55,817 nucleotides of DNA. Origin: Eubacteriaceae bacterium. Lineage in GTDB: Bacteria; Bacillota; Clostridia; Lachnospirales; Lachnospiraceae. The notes under the pieces are model-generated. The model ran no database searches, had not been told where the DNA came from, and saw only the letters and a program-made list of their open reading frames with translations. Location: positions 1 to 55,817 of the forward strand of contig CABIYF010000020.1 in assembly GCA_902362875.1 (NCBI GenBank). The letters are read 5' to 3'. Numbering within the stretch: position 1 is the first letter of the stretch; every line of letters begins with the position of its first letter. Positions 27,701 to 37,474 of this stretch are shown here, piece by piece. The position numbers and the translations under genes are program-made.

Positions 27701-28581
27701 AAGATAAATCCGCTGATACGGTTTCTTAATGCTAATTTCTTATTAAATTTGTAACGTCCTACTTTCGCAAGATCATATCTTCTTGGATCGAAGAACATGC
27801 TGTTGATCAGGCTTTCTGCACTGTCTACAGATAATGGTTCTCCTGGACGGATCTTCTTATATAATTCTAACAGACCATCTTCATAGTTATCAGATGGGTC
27901 TTTTTCGATACTTGCAAGAATCTTTGGTTCTTCACCAAATAATTCTTTGATCTCAGCGTTTGTTCCGATACCTAATGCACGGATCAGTACTGTGATAGGT
28001 ACCTTTCTTGTACGGTCTACACGTACGTTGAATACGTCATTTGAATCTGTTTCGTATTCAAGCCAGGCACCACGGTTTGGAATAACTGTGGAAGAGTATA
28101 ACTCTTTACCAATCTTATCATGAGCAATTCCATAATAAATTCCAGGGGAACGTACTAACTGGCTGACGATAACACGTTCAGCTCCGTTGATGATAAATGT
28201 TCCTGTTGCTGTCATTAAAGGAAGATCGCCCATAAAAATCTCATGCTGCTTGATTTCATCAGTCTCTTTATTATGAAGTCTTACTTTCACTTTTAAAGGT
28301 GCAGCGTATGTTGCATCTCTTTCTTTACATTCTTCAATTGAATATTTGACGTCATCTTTACATAATTGATAGTCAACAAATTCCAAGCTTAACTGATCGC
28401 TGTAATCTTCGATTGGTGAGATATCTTCAAATACCTCTGCTAATCCTTCTCTTAAAAACCAATCATAGGAATCCTTTTGAATTTCGATCAGATTTGGCAC
28501 TTCAAGGACGTCATCCTGTCTGGCATAGCTGATTCGCATCCCTGTACCTGATTTTATTGGCTGTATTCTGTTCTTTTCCAT
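24784..28581 (-). CDS. rpoB: RNA polymerase subunit beta
   Basis: The 1265-residue beta subunit, full length. The rifampicin-pocket segment ([31 protein letters not shown]) has the sensitive-type residues. [15 protein letters not shown] and the C-terminal [25 protein letters not shown] are also present. It ends in an acidic extension. Unlike the common arrangement, no rplL gene precedes it; a terminator and its own promoter lie immediately upstream. Confidence 0.99.
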   Translation of the reverse strand: MEKNRIQPIKSGTGMRISYARQDDVLEVPNLIEIQKDSYDWFLREGLAEVFEDISPIEDYSDQLSLEFVDYQLCKDDVKYSIEECKERDATYAAPLKVKVRLHNKETDEIKQHEIFMGDLPLMTATGTFIINGAERVIVSQLVRSPGIYYGIAHDKIGKELYSSTVIPNRGAWLEYETDSNDVFNVRVDRTRKVPITVLIRALGIGTNAEIKELFGEEPKILASIEKDPSDNYEDGLLELYKKIRPGEPLSVDSAESLINSMFFDPRRYDLAKVGRYKFNKKLALRNRISGFILAEDVLDPSTGEVLAEAGTTVDMELADKIQNAAVASVMIQTEEGATKVLSNMEVNLAEYVDFNPEEIGVHEDVFYPALEKILEEGYEGEELKEVLKKNVHELIPKHITKEDILASINYNIHLEYGIGHDDDIDHLGNRRIRAVGELLQNQYRIGLSRLERVVRERMTTQDIESISPQSLINIKPVTAAVKEFFGSSQLSQFMDHNNPLSELTHKRRLSALGPGGLSRDRAGFEVRDVHYTHYGRMCPIETPEGPNIGLINSLATYARINEYGFIEAPYRVLDKTDPENPVVTDQVVYLTADEEDNYVVAQANEPLDEDGHFVNAHVSGRFREDTSEFDKVNLDLMDVSPKMVFSVATSMIPFLENDDANRALMGSNMQRQAVPLLSTEAPVVGTGMESKAAYDSGVCITARNGGVVERSTSTKIVVRNDDGQRDEYNVIKFARSNQGNCMNQRPIVFVGDRVEKGDILADGASTCNGEMALGKNPLIGFMTWEGYNYEDAVLLSERLVQDDVYTSVHIEEYEAEARDTKLGQEEITRDLAGLSEDVLKDLDDNGIIRIGAEVRAGDILVGKVTPKGETELTAEERLLRAIFGEKAREVRDTSLRVPHGAYGVVMDTKIFTRENGDELPPGVNKSVRVYIAQKRKISVGDKMAGRHGNKGVISRILPVEDMPYLPNGRPLDIVLNPLGVPSRMNIGQVLEIHLSLAAKVLGFNVATPVFNGADENDIADTLRMANDYANTSWEEFDAKWRDKVNDDVMDYLYENRDHRKEWEGVPIDTTGKVRLRDGRTGEEFDSPVTIGFMHYLKLHHLVDDKIHARSTGPYSLVTQQPLGGKAQFGGQRFGEMEVWALEAYGAAYTLQEILTFKSDDVVGRVKAYEAIIKGDNIPEPGVPESFKVLLKEFQSLALDVKILDENAQEVELREDVDGGDADQDLAPMIEGDGVFNNYEESESELGALGYKHGELSEGEDNTIM

Positions 28582-28727
28582 GGACGTTTTTCACCTCTTG
28601 ATCTAAACCTGGTTTATATACTACATCAACTGTAAGAAACCCTCTATCTTACTATATTTTTCTTACAATTTTATTCTTAATTCTTTACATAGTGTGGGCA
28701 GACAAACCCACATTAAGACATTTTCTT

Positions 28728-28756
28728 ATATTATCATACAGACTTTTACAAGTCAA
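28728..28756 (-). promoter_or_regulatory. rpoBC promoter
   Basis: On the minus strand -35 TTGACT (28756-28751), 17-base spacer, -10 TAATAT (28733-28728). The leader of about 140 bases contains a hairpin TGTGGG / CCCACA near 28694-28712. Confidence 0.82.
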
Positions 28757-28770
28757 GCACTATTTTAAAA

Positions 28771-28809
28771 AAATCCAGAAAACCTTTCTCACTAAGGTTT
28801 TCTGGATTT
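28771..28809. terminator. Bidirectional terminator upstream of rpoB
   Basis: A perfect 14-bp inverted repeat (AAATCCAGAAAACC / GGTTTTCTGGATTT) is flanked by A and T runs. It stops the WYL transcript just before the rpoBC promoter. Confidence 0.88.
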
Positions 28810-28859
28810 TATTTTTATCATATACAAAAAGACTTCCTCTTGCCAGCCTACTCATAAAA

Positions 28860-29852
28860 TCATAATTCATACTGCCCCACCAACCGGGAAATTTCCTTCT
28901 TCATCTTATCCACCACCTCATCCGGCCCGACAATCTTTATCTGTTTTCCTAATGAAAATACCCATCCTAAAAACTGCCGGCTGATATGTACATCTACATT
29001 CACTATAAAATGCTGTTCATCCTGTGGTATCATCATGATGTCTTTTCCAAATCGGTCAATAATAACTCCTACGAGAGAATTGTGCACCAGTAATCTAACT
29101 GTTTGTTCTTTTCCTCCAAACATTCCGAAACTTTTCTTTGCATAATCTGCCATGTCAAGCCGTTGAAAATATTCTCTCCCTTCTCTTTCCTCTTTTGACA
29201 TCCGAATCTTTAATATCTTATCCACCCTGTAATGTTTGATCTTACCCGCTTCTGAATCAAATCCTACCAGATAATAATTCTCATCAGCCCACGATAATCC
29301 CCATGGGCTGATATGATACCAGGCTCCATTATGCCGAAGTTCCATTTCCTTTTTTACATTCCATTGATAGTATTGGAACTTAATCTTCTTATTCTCTGTG
29401 ATTGCATTGTGGATTGCATCAACCGTGTAGTATATACTTTCATTCATCGTTTTGATACGTCCTGATACATAGACTTGTCTCTGCAGCTTTTGTGCATCGT
29501 ATTTGCTGACCATCTTTTCTAATTTCTTGATCAGTGCATTTGTCTTTCTCTCCGTGATAAATTTTGATGACTGAATTGCATCTACCAAAAGTTTTAGTTC
29601 CGGCAATTCAAAATTCCTTCCGATCACATGATAATGATATCCGCTTCCAATGCGTTCTCCCTCTATCTCAATTCCTAATTCCTCAAGATCCTTGAGGTCT
29701 GCATAAATACTCTTGCGGTCAGCTGTAATCTCATATTCTGCCAACGCCGACATAATCTCCGGCATTGTGATATAATGTTCTTCATCTGTTTGTTCTAACA
29801 TGATCTGCGCGAGACGGTATAATTTAAACTTCTGATTCTTTCCTTTTGGCAT
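28860..29852 (-). CDS. WYL-domain transcriptional regulator
   Basis: The 330 residues have an N-terminal HTH of DeoR type (about 1-65), a central WYL domain (about 145-230: WYHISPWGLSWADENYYLVGFDSEAGKIKHYRVDKI) and a C-terminal WCX extension (about 245-325). Such regulators often sense nucleic acids or stress ligands. The target is unknown; the neighbours give no clear hint. The ATG at 29852 has weak Shine-Dalgarno support (AAAAGGGGG upstream). Confidence 0.92.
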   Translation of the reverse strand: MPKGKNQKFKLYRLAQIMLEQTDEEHYITMPEIMSALAEYEITADRKSIYADLKDLEELGIEIEGERIGSGYHYHVIGRNFELPELKLLVDAIQSSKFITERKTNALIKKLEKMVSKYDAQKLQRQVYVSGRIKTMNESIYYTVDAIHNAITENKKIKFQYYQWNVKKEMELRHNGAWYHISPWGLSWADENYYLVGFDSEAGKIKHYRVDKILKIRMSKEEREGREYFQRLDMADYAKKSFGMFGGKEQTVRLLVHNSLVGVIIDRFGKDIMMIPQDEQHFIVNVDVHISRQFLGWVFSLGKQIKIVGPDEVVDKMKKEISRLVGQYEL

Positions 29853-29946
29853 GGCAGCTAACCCCCTTTTCTTTGTATATTTTCATATATTATCTGTAAT
29901 TATAACACAGATCCTATAATCACGTTACTGCCATGCCATTATATTG

Positions 29947-30357
29947 TTACTCTTCGATCTCTTTTAACGCTTCCAGAATTCTTTCCTCCGTTACCATATC
30001 ATGTTTTACTGTAATTTCATTTTCTTTTGATTCTAGTTCTTTCAAAATCTTTTTGTTTTTCTTTTTCTTGCATAATTTGCATAATACTCCCATTGGTGTT
30101 ACCATCACGATTTTTGCTTTTGCCTTGTCATCGATCCTGTCGTAAATCCTTCCAGCACTCATACTGTCTCCTATGATCGTATACGGACTATTCGCTACAT
30201 ATCCGATCTTACCCATCCCCTTCATCTTTACCTGAATTGCTTCTTTGTCATACTCATTATCAGGCTCCTTTTCAAGTGTTATCTTCATCCCTTTCTCTAA
30301 AAAATCTGTACCATAATAATGTTTTGTTCCTGTTAATGTAAAATATGTCTTTGCCAT
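29947..30357 (-). CDS. HIRAN-domain protein
   Basis: The first 100 residues fit a HIRAN domain: FTLTGTKHYYGTDFLEKGMKITLEKEPDNEYDKEAIQVKM, then GKIGYVANSPYTI. HIRAN domains bind DNA ends or damaged DNA, usually within helicases; stand-alone forms like this one are of unknown role. A lysine-rich segment with CKLCKKKK and an acidic helical tail follow. The ATG has GGGG/AAGG upstream. Confidence 0.85.
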   Translation of the reverse strand: MAKTYFTLTGTKHYYGTDFLEKGMKITLEKEPDNEYDKEAIQVKMKGMGKIGYVANSPYTIIGDSMSAGRIYDRIDDKAKAKIVMVTPMGVLCKLCKKKKNKKILKELESKENEITVKHDMVTEERILEALKEIEE

Positions 30358-30608
30358 ATAAAATTCCCCTTTCTGTATATCAAATGTACGTTGTAATAAA
30401 ATTCACATCATATATAATGGGTGTCTTAAAAATCATATTCGTCCGGATCAAGTCCCGCATCTTCCATCATATTATTGATAAACTGTCTCTTTACCACCCT
30501 TTCATTGTCAGTTCCTCCTTCTTGAATACTTTATCTCTTTGATGGTTATAGTTTATTACATATGGTGGGTTATAAAAATGCCAGCACTATTCTTTTATTC
30601 ATTTATTT
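30358..30608 (-). other. Gap with a possible tiny ORF
   Basis: On the minus strand AAGGAGG precedes an ATG (near 30515) that reads only MKGW before a stop. In another frame a GTG five bases into it begins a 23-residue frame (VVKRQFINNMMEDAGLDPDEYDF, stop near 30427). The good ribosome binding site and gene-like end suggest a damaged or very small gene, but the evidence is thin. Confidence 0.2.
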
Positions 30609-31274
30609 TTATGTAGTTGTAAACATCGATAGATCAATCAGATTCCCCAGCGTATTCTCAAGTGATGATGGTTTCATAACTTCTTCAATCTTACGAAGTG
30701 TCTGATCAAACAATTCTTCGTCTTTAAAAATCCGAAGAAGCTTTGCAGTATTCCTCGCATCATCGAGGGCGTCATGTTGTCTTCCGTTAAAATCAATTCC
30801 TGCCATATCCAATGCCAATTTTAGTGAAATCTGCCGTTCAAATCCAAGATGAATGTCAAACTCATTCTGAAAATCTGTCCATCCTTGGTCCAGCAGATTA
30901 TGTTCTTCTTCCGAAAGCCTGTATTCTTTCAATTGAATTTCTTTCATCACCTGACTGTAATCGGTATTACTCCATGCATAGATCATGACATCATCTTTGA
31001 TACTCAGACACCAGTTTGTAAATTGCCGAAATGCAATCGAAAATGTTGGAGCGTTTGCTACCATTTCATTCGTGATGCCTGTCAGTCTGCTGATCTTCGG
31101 TACGATCACGTCGTTGTATTCCGGCTTTACATAAAGCTGGAATTTTCCAATCTCCCAAAGATTCTCATCAAGCATGGAGGCACCGATCTCTATGATCTCA
31201 TTGGTGCAGATCTTTCTTGCTTCTGATTTGCGGCGGATATTGTTCATCTCTAAATCAACAACGATATGTTTCAT
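30609..31274 (-). CDS. DEDDh-family 3'-5' exonuclease
   Basis: The 221-residue protein has the DnaQ-like fold: Exo I VDLEMN (D7, E9), ICTNEIIEIGA, Exo II YAWSNTDYSQV and Exo III with HDALDDARNTAKLL. The histidine five residues before the last aspartate makes it the DEDDh type. It resembles the KapD/ERI-1 group, which trims RNA or DNA 3' ends. It appears monocistronic, with a terminator 3' of the next gene. Confidence 0.9.
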   Translation of the reverse strand: MKHIVVDLEMNNIRRKSEARKICTNEIIEIGASMLDENLWEIGKFQLYVKPEYNDVIVPKISRLTGITNEMVANAPTFSIAFRQFTNWCLSIKDDVMIYAWSNTDYSQVMKEIQLKEYRLSEEEHNLLDQGWTDFQNEFDIHLGFERQISLKLALDMAGIDFNGRQHDALDDARNTAKLLRIFKDEELFDQTLRKIEEVMKPSSLENTLGNLIDLSMFTTT

Positions 31275-31346
31275 GGCAGTTCCTCCTCTTTTTTATGTAT
31301 TCATCACCTTTGTATTTTTATTTAATTTCTTCTTTTCCTATATAGT

Positions 31347-31383
31347 AAAGGATGAGGTGTCCTATAAAAATACCTCATCCTTT
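31347..31383. terminator. Bidirectional terminator
   Basis: A 12-bp perfect stem (AAAGGATGAGGT / ACCTCATCCTTT) with a 13-base loop lies downstream of the small membrane protein gene. Confidence 0.85.
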
Positions 31384-31404
31384 ATAAATCTCTTATTTTT
31401 AATT

Positions 31405-31620
31405 TTAACGATCCATACCAAACATTGCGATCACACCAAAGATGATCAATAACGGAAATGCAAGTTTCACAAGTCCAACAACCAACATTCCAAGTAAGAT
31501 CACTGGGAAAAATACTACCATCAAAACAAATTTAGAAATTCCCCATGCCGCTCTTATTCCAAAGAAAAATAATTTTCCAAAGATTCCAAATAAAAAGATT
31601 AAAAATAATATTGTTAACAT
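31405..31620 (-). CDS. Small membrane protein, 71 residues
   Basis: Almost wholly hydrophobic, with probable TM segments at about 2-23, 30-46 and 48-67; charged residues are few (the end is GMDR). No family recognised. The ATG at 31620 lies about 10 bases from AAAGGAAGGAAC-type purines, and its own terminator follows, so it is probably a real single gene. Confidence 0.7.
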   Translation of the reverse strand: MLTILFLIFLFGIFGKLFFFGIRAAWGISKFVLMVVFFPVILLGMLVVGLVKLAFPLLIIFGVIAMFGMDR

Positions 31621-31784
31621 TTTTTGTTCCTTCTTTCCTCTAGCTAAACTTTGTGTCTTCGGCTTACTATTGCCGATTCATTATGATTCTATTATAATAA
31701 AATACAAGCGAGAAATACACTTCCTTTTGATGGAAATAAGTATATGTATTCCTCTGATTTCGAGAAATAAGGTAGGATTTAATT

Positions 31785-32297
31785 ATGGGAAAACAATCTA
31801 CAAGAGAAAACAAAAATATTTATCAGCTATGTCGTGAAGCTCAAGGGCTTACAAGAGAGAAAGCCAGCGAACTGATGGATGGTGTTTCTGAATCAAGAAT
31901 CGAAAAGATCGAATACGGCACACAAACTCCAACTCCTTACGATGTGATTCAGATGGCTGACTGTTATAAACGGCCGGATCTTTGTAATTATTTCTGTTCT
32001 CATCAATGCTTGATCGGAGATCGTTATGTACCTGAAGTTGAGATGTCTGAATTATCAAGTATTATTCTGGAAACCGTTGCAAGTTTAAACGAGATTGATC
32101 CACTGACAAGCCGTTTGATCCAGATTGCTCGTGATGGGAAGATTACGGATGATGAGATGAAAGATTTTGCTTTTATCAGTAAGAAACTTGATGATATATC
32201 TTTGGCGGTTAGTGCTTTGAATCTTTGGGTGGATAAAACGGCGGCGGAGAATGGGTTGAATATTGAATTACTAAAAGAAGAGAAAGGAAAATTGTAA
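31785..32297 (+). CDS. XRE-like HTH protein with long helical tail
   Basis: Residues about 10-65 form an HTH (IYQLCREAQGLTREKASELMDGVSESRIEKIEYGTQTPTPYDVIQMADCY). A cysteine/histidine cluster (C66, C70, H73, C75 approximately, in DLCNYFCSHQCLIGD) could bind metal. The rest to residue 170 is helical. It stands alone on the plus strand between minus-strand genes, and its target is unknown. AAGGTAGG lies upstream of the ATG. Confidence 0.82.
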   Translation: MGKQSTRENKNIYQLCREAQGLTREKASELMDGVSESRIEKIEYGTQTPTPYDVIQMADCYKRPDLCNYFCSHQCLIGDRYVPEVEMSELSSIILETVASLNEIDPLTSRLIQIARDGKITDDEMKDFAFISKKLDDISLAVSALNLWVDKTAAENGLNIELLKEEKGKL

Positions 32298-32310
32298 TCT
32301 TCCTTTCTCT
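32279..32310 (+). terminator. Terminator overlapping the XRE gene end
   Basis: An 11-bp stem (AGAGAAAGGAA / TTCCTTTCTCT) with the stop codon TAA in its loop is followed by a short T run. Confidence 0.8.
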
Positions 32311-32323
32311 TTATGTTTTAAAA

Positions 32324-33148
32324 TTAGTCCTGTGTTGTTTTTGGAATAACAAATCGATACCCTGTTTCTCTTCGGATCTTTTTAATCAAATGTACCATTT
32401 CCTTCCATTCCTTTTCATTGTGGTAAATAAAAAATCCATCACATTTTATAGACATAAGAACTCTCTGATCAGATACTTTTATATCCTTCCCTGGTATAAC
32501 TGTTGGTATCAACAAAACTTTATCTAAATTCTTGTTCGATTCTAGTTTGCTATCTTTCTTCAAAAATCCGACAATCTGATATGTATAATTTCCTTTTCCA
32601 GGATATCCTCCTTTGATTTTTTCGTTTAATTTAAATATTTTCTGATATTCATATCCTGCGATCACTGGGATTACTTTGTCTAGGGAACGTTGGTATTCAT
32701 TCTTTTTAAAACTTCTGCCTTTGCATATATTCTCCGCAATCTTTTTCTCCTGCATATATTTCTCTGGCATCTGATATACTCTTAAATTCGTTAAATACTG
32801 TTTTCCTTCCTTGTTATTTAACGAACTTCCTTTTGTGAATCCAGAATCTCCATCAAAATATTTATAATATGTTAAATATTGTTCTGAGTATTCACGATAC
32901 TGATCTGATGAATTTAACATTTTATATACTTTGTTTAAGATCTTTAGAGAATCTTTCTGTTTCAGAAAATCTTCATAACCTGAACCCTTTGTGTCATACT
33001 CATCTCTTACTTTCCATTCCCCCGGATAGACATTCTCTGTTTGTACTGCATTTGTATCATCTGAATTTCTATACAGATATATAAAAATACCTGACACACA
33101 TAGAATGATCACAATCCACGGAATGATTGTCTTCGCTAATGCTTTCAT
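32324..33148 (-). CDS. Membrane-anchored protein resembling a MacB ectodomain
   Basis: The 274-residue protein has one N-terminal TM (about 8-23, TIIPWIVIILCVSGIFIYLY) followed by an extracellular domain. The region EKKIAENICKGRSFKKNEY, PVIAGYEYQKIF, KLNEKIKGG and YQIVGFLKK follows the pattern of MacB periplasmic core domains found in FtsX-type ABC permeases, but the three C-terminal TM helices of a permease are absent and no ATPase gene is near. It may be a permease remnant or a stand-alone anchored domain. The start at 33148 has AAGGGG 8 bases upstream. Confidence 0.6.
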   Translation of the reverse strand: MKALAKTIIPWIVIILCVSGIFIYLYRNSDDTNAVQTENVYPGEWKVRDEYDTKGSGYEDFLKQKDSLKILNKVYKMLNSSDQYREYSEQYLTYYKYFDGDSGFTKGSSLNNKEGKQYLTNLRVYQMPEKYMQEKKIAENICKGRSFKKNEYQRSLDKVIPVIAGYEYQKIFKLNEKIKGGYPGKGNYTYQIVGFLKKDSKLESNKNLDKVLLIPTVIPGKDIKVSDQRVLMSIKCDGFFIYHNEKEWKEMVHLIKKIRRETGYRFVIPKTTQD

Positions 33149-33297
33149 TTTCCTTACCCCTTTCTGCATTAAAATTACCCTTATATTATAATTCCTGCAA
33201 AGCTTTGAGTAAGTATAACACTTTTATTTGATCCGTCAATATTTTGTATATATTCTTTGCACCTTTTTAACTCTATGCAACATCATATATTGATTTT

Positions 33298-33714
33298 CTA
33301 CATAGATTGTAACTGATTTAATGCATGTTCCACTCTCTGAATTGCTTCTTCTACCTGATTTCGAGCCTTATTAATTCGATCCTGCACCATCCAGTCCACA
33401 GCAAATCCATCAAAGAAATAATCTGCAAAAGTTAAAAAATCACCCATATCCAAATTTAAATTACAAGCAATATTTACATCATTTAATTCCTTACTAAAAT
33501 TACGAAGAGCCAATTTCGCCAGATCCATATTCCTCTTTGCCTGGTCCATCCTGGATTGTTTCATCATCGTAGTAAAAAATCCACCACCAAACATATCCAC
33601 CAATCCCCAGTTCTTTGCACTATTTAGATTTTCTCTGGCCGTATGTAGATTATTCAATGCTCTCTGTCCTGCTTCAATCGCTTCTCTTTTTTCTTTTTCT
33701 ACGTTATATTCCAT
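33298..33714 (-). CDS. Helical coiled-coil protein of unknown function
   Basis: The 138 residues are mostly amphipathic helix (EAIEAGQRALNNLHTARENLNSAKN at the start and INKARNQVEEAIQRVEHALNQLQSM at the end) around a central WGLVDMFGGGFFTTMMKQSRMDQA motif. No signal peptide or TM is seen. I do not recognise a named family. AGGAGGAG lies upstream of the ATG. The 240 bases between this gene and the symporter gene show nothing I can name. Confidence 0.75.
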   Translation of the reverse strand: MEYNVEKEKREAIEAGQRALNNLHTARENLNSAKNWGLVDMFGGGFFTTMMKQSRMDQAKRNMDLAKLALRNFSKELNDVNIACNLNLDMGDFLTFADYFFDGFAVDWMVQDRINKARNQVEEAIQRVEHALNQLQSM

Positions 33715-33954
33715 AACTAACTCCTCCTACTCCACTTTATGAGTTTATTGCGGCTTTTGTATAAAGCCTTTGCATTGATAAACTAATTATAAAGTAATTT
33801 TTGATGAAAATATACTTTTATATTCGAGGAATAAATGTGGTTATTTCATTGAATTTGGTTGAATACAGAGTCTTAATGTCATATGAGTGGGTAAGAATAA
33901 ATATCTACAAAAATCATTAGCCAATACCGTACAATCTACACGACTACTTTCAAA

Positions 33955-35358
33955 TTACCCCCAGTAATCCGTCTCATACTCAAGTCCAATATTCCCAGCC
34001 TTAAACACCGGATTCTCCCCATCTTTCTTCTGCTTCTCATAATCCACCAATGCCTTAAGTGCCGTATTCGACAAGATCAAGATCACAGGAATATTAATGA
34101 GTGCCATAACTCCCATCAACACATCGGAAATATTCCAAAGCATAGTTACTTCCATTCCAGCACCGATAAATACAACCAGTGCTGACACAATACGGAATCC
34201 TTTCATAAATGCCTTGGATGGCTCTCCTTTATGAATGTAGTTTAATAAGTTATCGCAATAAAAACAGTTTCCAAGAAGTGTTGTAAATGCAAATAATACC
34301 ATTGCTACTGTGATAAAGAGCGGTCCAAAATTTCCTAAAGATTCATGGAGTGCTGCCTGTACCCATGGTGCTCCCTGCAGTTCTTTTGCTGGAGCGATTC
34401 CTGATGATAAGCACATCATGGCGGTTGCTGTACATAAAAGCAGTGTGTCAATAAATACAGATAACATCTGTACTAATCCCTGTTTGATCGGATGGCTTAC
34501 CTGTGCAGATGCGGATGCATTTGGTGCTGATCCGATTCCGGCTTCGTTTGAGTATAGCCCTCTTCTGATTCCCTGCATCATTGCGGAACCTGCGAATGCT
34601 CCGAAAATTGCCTGAAAGTCAAATGCTTCACTGATGATCTTTGAAAATACAACTGGCAGATATGCATGGTTGATGATCATAACGATCACTGCGATCAGGA
34701 TGTAGGCAACTCCCATGGCTGGAACCAGTGTGGATGTTACTTTTACGATTCTTGATCCACCACCTAATAAGCACCACCCTGTAATTAACGCAAGAATTCC
34801 TCCGATGATCCATGGAGTCCATTTTGCATCATAGAATGAAAATCCTGAAAATGTAGACTGCAGATTATAGGATGCAAGCATATTAAATCCAAATGCGTAT
34901 GTTGCGATCATGGAAATGCAGAATACGATTGCCAATGGTCTGCAGTGAAGGGCTGCTTCGATGTAATATGCAGGTCCTCCGTAACATTCTCCGTCTTTTC
35001 CCTTTTTCTTGTAAATCTGTGCTAAGGTACTTTCGATCAGTGCGGATGCACTTCCGATAATTGCGATCACCCACATCCAGAATACGGAGCCAAATCCTCC
35101 GATACAGATAGCTGATGATACTCCAATGATATTTCCTGTTCCTACTCGTGATGCGGTTGATACCATTAATGCCTGAAATGATGATACTCCATTTTCATCT
35201 TCCGGCTTTTCTACAACGGCTTTGCAGGCATCCTTAAATAATCTCATCTGTGGCAGTTTGGTACGGATCGTGAAATAGATTCCCGCTCCGATCAACAGTA
35301 CTACTAACAGTTTGCTGTACATAAAAGTACTGATGCTGTCAATGATCATTCCTAACAT
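33955..35358 (-). CDS. AGCS-family sodium:amino-acid symporter
   Basis: The 467-residue integral membrane protein has about 10-11 TM helices and the family's hallmark segments: FQALMVSTASRVGTGNIIGV and MMQGIRRGLYSNEAGIGSAPNASASA. AGCS proteins (AlsT, DagA) import alanine or glycine with Na+; the substrate here is inferred. It lies after lysS on the same strand but behind a terminator, so it is separately transcribed. Confidence 0.92.
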   Translation of the reverse strand: MLGMIIDSISTFMYSKLLVVLLIGAGIYFTIRTKLPQMRLFKDACKAVVEKPEDENGVSSFQALMVSTASRVGTGNIIGVSSAICIGGFGSVFWMWVIAIIGSASALIESTLAQIYKKKGKDGECYGGPAYYIEAALHCRPLAIVFCISMIATYAFGFNMLASYNLQSTFSGFSFYDAKWTPWIIGGILALITGWCLLGGGSRIVKVTSTLVPAMGVAYILIAVIVMIINHAYLPVVFSKIISEAFDFQAIFGAFAGSAMMQGIRRGLYSNEAGIGSAPNASASAQVSHPIKQGLVQMLSVFIDTLLLCTATAMMCLSSGIAPAKELQGAPWVQAALHESLGNFGPLFITVAMVLFAFTTLLGNCFYCDNLLNYIHKGEPSKAFMKGFRIVSALVVFIGAGMEVTMLWNISDVLMGVMALINIPVILILSNTALKALVDYEKQKKDGENPVFKAGNIGLEYETDYWG

Positions 35359-35383
35359 AATTTTTCTCCTTTTCTATACAAAA

Positions 35384-35415
35384 ATGGACAGTCCTTCTTA
35401 AAGGGACTGCCCATT
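35384..35415 (-). terminator. Terminator after greA-lysS
   Basis: Stem ATGGGCAGTCC / GGACTGTCCAT with an eight-base loop, followed on the minus strand by TTTTTG. A smaller hairpin CTGCC / GGCAG lies nearer the lysS stop. Confidence 0.8.
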
Positions 35416-35551
35416 CATTTTTAAAAATATGCGATTTTACTGTCTGCGTCGTTTTTGTATCTTATGATATAATCGCGATTTTCCGAATCCTGATAAATGA
35501 TGAATATCCCGTTTTCCTGCCTCTTGTGGCAGAAAGGTCCGTTGAACCTTC

Positions 35552-37459
35552 TTAGTACAGTTTTGCACCTGCTGGAATATGATCATCTACCATCAGAAGG
35601 TGAAGTTTTTCTTCTCCTTCTTCTTCATGAACTGCACTTAAAAGCATTCCACAGGAATCAATTCCCATCATTGCTCTTGGTGGCAGGTTTGTGATGGCGA
35701 TCAGTGTCTTTCCGACTAATTCTTCTGGTTCATAGTAAGCATGAATTCCACTTAAGATCGTACGGTCTTCTCCTGTTCCATCATCTAAAGTAAACTGTAA
35801 TAATTTTTTAGATTTTTTCACTGCTTCGCAGGCTTTTACTTTGACTGCTCTGAAGTCAGATTTGCTGAATGTTTCGAAATCTACTTCTTCTTTGAATAAT
35901 GGTTCGATCTCTACTTTAGAGAAATCGATCACTTCTTTTACAGCTTCAGGAGCTTTCGCTGCTGGTTTAGACGCTTTCTTTTCTGTTCCCAGAGATTTCA
36001 TTGTCGGGAATAATAAGACGTCTCTGATCGCTGTAGAGTTTGTTAATAACATAACCATTCTGTCGATACCGAATCCGATACCACCTGTTGGAGGCATACC
36101 AATCTCTAATGCATTTAAGAAGTCTTCATCTGTTGTGTTGGCTTCTTCATCACCCTGTGCGAGAAGTTCTTCCTGAGCTTTGAAACGTTCTCTCTGATCG
36201 ATTGGGTCATTTAACTCAGAGTATGCATTTGCCATCTCCCATCCATTCATGAAGAACTCGAAACGTTCTACATAATCTGGATCTTCTGGTTTTCTCTTTG
36301 TTAATGGAGAGATTTCTACTGGGTGATCCATAACGAATGTTGGCTGGATCAGTTTGTCTTCTACGAATTCTTCAAAGAATAAGTTTAAGATATCTCCACG
36401 TTTGTGGCGTTCTTCATATTCTACATGGTGTTCTTCGGCAGCTGCTCTTGCTTCCTCTAAAGTCTTGATCTCTTTAAAGTCTACTCCAGAGTATTTCTTA
36501 ACTGCGTCTACCATTGTGATTCTCTCAAATGGTTTACCAAGGTCGATCTCAAAATCTTTGTACTGAATCTTTGTTCCACCGCATACTTCCTGTGCAAGGT
36601 AACGGTATAAGTTCTCAGTCAGATCCATCATTCCGTGATAGTCTGTGTATGCCTGATATAATTCCATTAATGTAAACTCTGGGTTATGACGTGTGTCAAC
36701 ACCTTCGTTACGGAATACACGTCCGATCTCGTAAACTTTCTCAAGTCCACCAACGATCAGTCTCTTTAAGTATAACTCAAGAGAAATTCTTAATTTCACG
36801 TCTTCACTTAATGCGTTGTAGTGAGTTTCAAATGGTCTTGCTGCTGCTCCACCTGCGTTTGATACTAACATTGGAGTTTCAACTTCCATGAATCCCTGTC
36901 CATCTAAGTAAGAACGGATCTTGCTGATGATCTTAGAACGTTTGATGAATACTTCTTTGGATTCTTCGTTCATGATCAGATCAACATATCTCTGACGATA
37001 TCTTGTGTCTGTATCTGTTAATCCGTGGAATTTCTCTGGAAGTGGTTTTAAACTCTTAGATAATAAAATCACTTCTTCTGCATGGATAGATTTCTCTCCT
37101 GTCTTTGTAGCAAAGACTTTACCTTTGATACCTACGATATCTCCGATATCCATCTTCTTGAAATCCTGATAAGATTCTACACCGATCTCATCTCTTGCTA
37201 CATATGCCTGAATTCCACCCTGAAGGTCCTGTACGTTACAGAAAGATGCTTTACCCATCACACGTTTGAACATTAAACGTCCTGCAACTGCTACTTCTTT
37301 TCCTTCTAATTCTTCAAAATTATCTTTGATTTCTTTTGAATGATGTGTTACATCATATTTCATGATCTCGAACGGATTCTTGCCAGCTGCCTGTAAGTCA
37401 GCCAGTTTCTGTCTTCTAACTTTGATCAGTTCGTTTGTATCTTTATTCTGCTGTGCCAC
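35552..37459 (-). CDS. lysS: Lysyl-tRNA synthetase with fused tRNA-binding domain
   Basis: Residues 1 to about 490 are a class II LysRS: N-terminal OB fold with [18 protein letters not shown], motif 2 ([19 protein letters not shown]) and motif 3 ([14 protein letters not shown]). After a linker, residues about 530-635 form an EMAPII/Trbp111-like tRNA-binding OB domain ([39 protein letters not shown]), the module usually found at the end of MetRS. It should increase tRNA affinity. The usual bacterial LysRS is near 500 residues. It follows greA by 15 bases in one operon. Confidence 0.96.
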   Translation of the reverse strand: MAQQNKDTNELIKVRRQKLADLQAAGKNPFEIMKYDVTHHSKEIKDNFEELEGKEVAVAGRLMFKRVMGKASFCNVQDLQGGIQAYVARDEIGVESYQDFKKMDIGDIVGIKGKVFATKTGEKSIHAEEVILLSKSLKPLPEKFHGLTDTDTRYRQRYVDLIMNEESKEVFIKRSKIISKIRSYLDGQGFMEVETPMLVSNAGGAAARPFETHYNALSEDVKLRISLELYLKRLIVGGLEKVYEIGRVFRNEGVDTRHNPEFTLMELYQAYTDYHGMMDLTENLYRYLAQEVCGGTKIQYKDFEIDLGKPFERITMVDAVKKYSGVDFKEIKTLEEARAAAEEHHVEYEERHKRGDILNLFFEEFVEDKLIQPTFVMDHPVEISPLTKRKPEDPDYVERFEFFMNGWEMANAYSELNDPIDQRERFKAQEELLAQGDEEANTTDEDFLNALEIGMPPTGGIGFGIDRMVMLLTNSTAIRDVLLFPTMKSLGTEKKASKPAAKAPEAVKEVIDFSKVEIEPLFKEEVDFETFSKSDFRAVKVKACEAVKKSKKLLQFTLDDGTGEDRTILSGIHAYYEPEELVGKTLIAITNLPPRAMMGIDSCGMLLSAVHEEEGEEKLHLLMVDDHIPAGAKLY

Positions 37460-37474
37460 TTTTCTTACTTCCTC

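Noticed and set aside
21806..28500. Many plus-strand open frames opposite rpoB and rpoC
   Set aside because: They are antisense shadows of highly conserved genes with no start signals or domain content.
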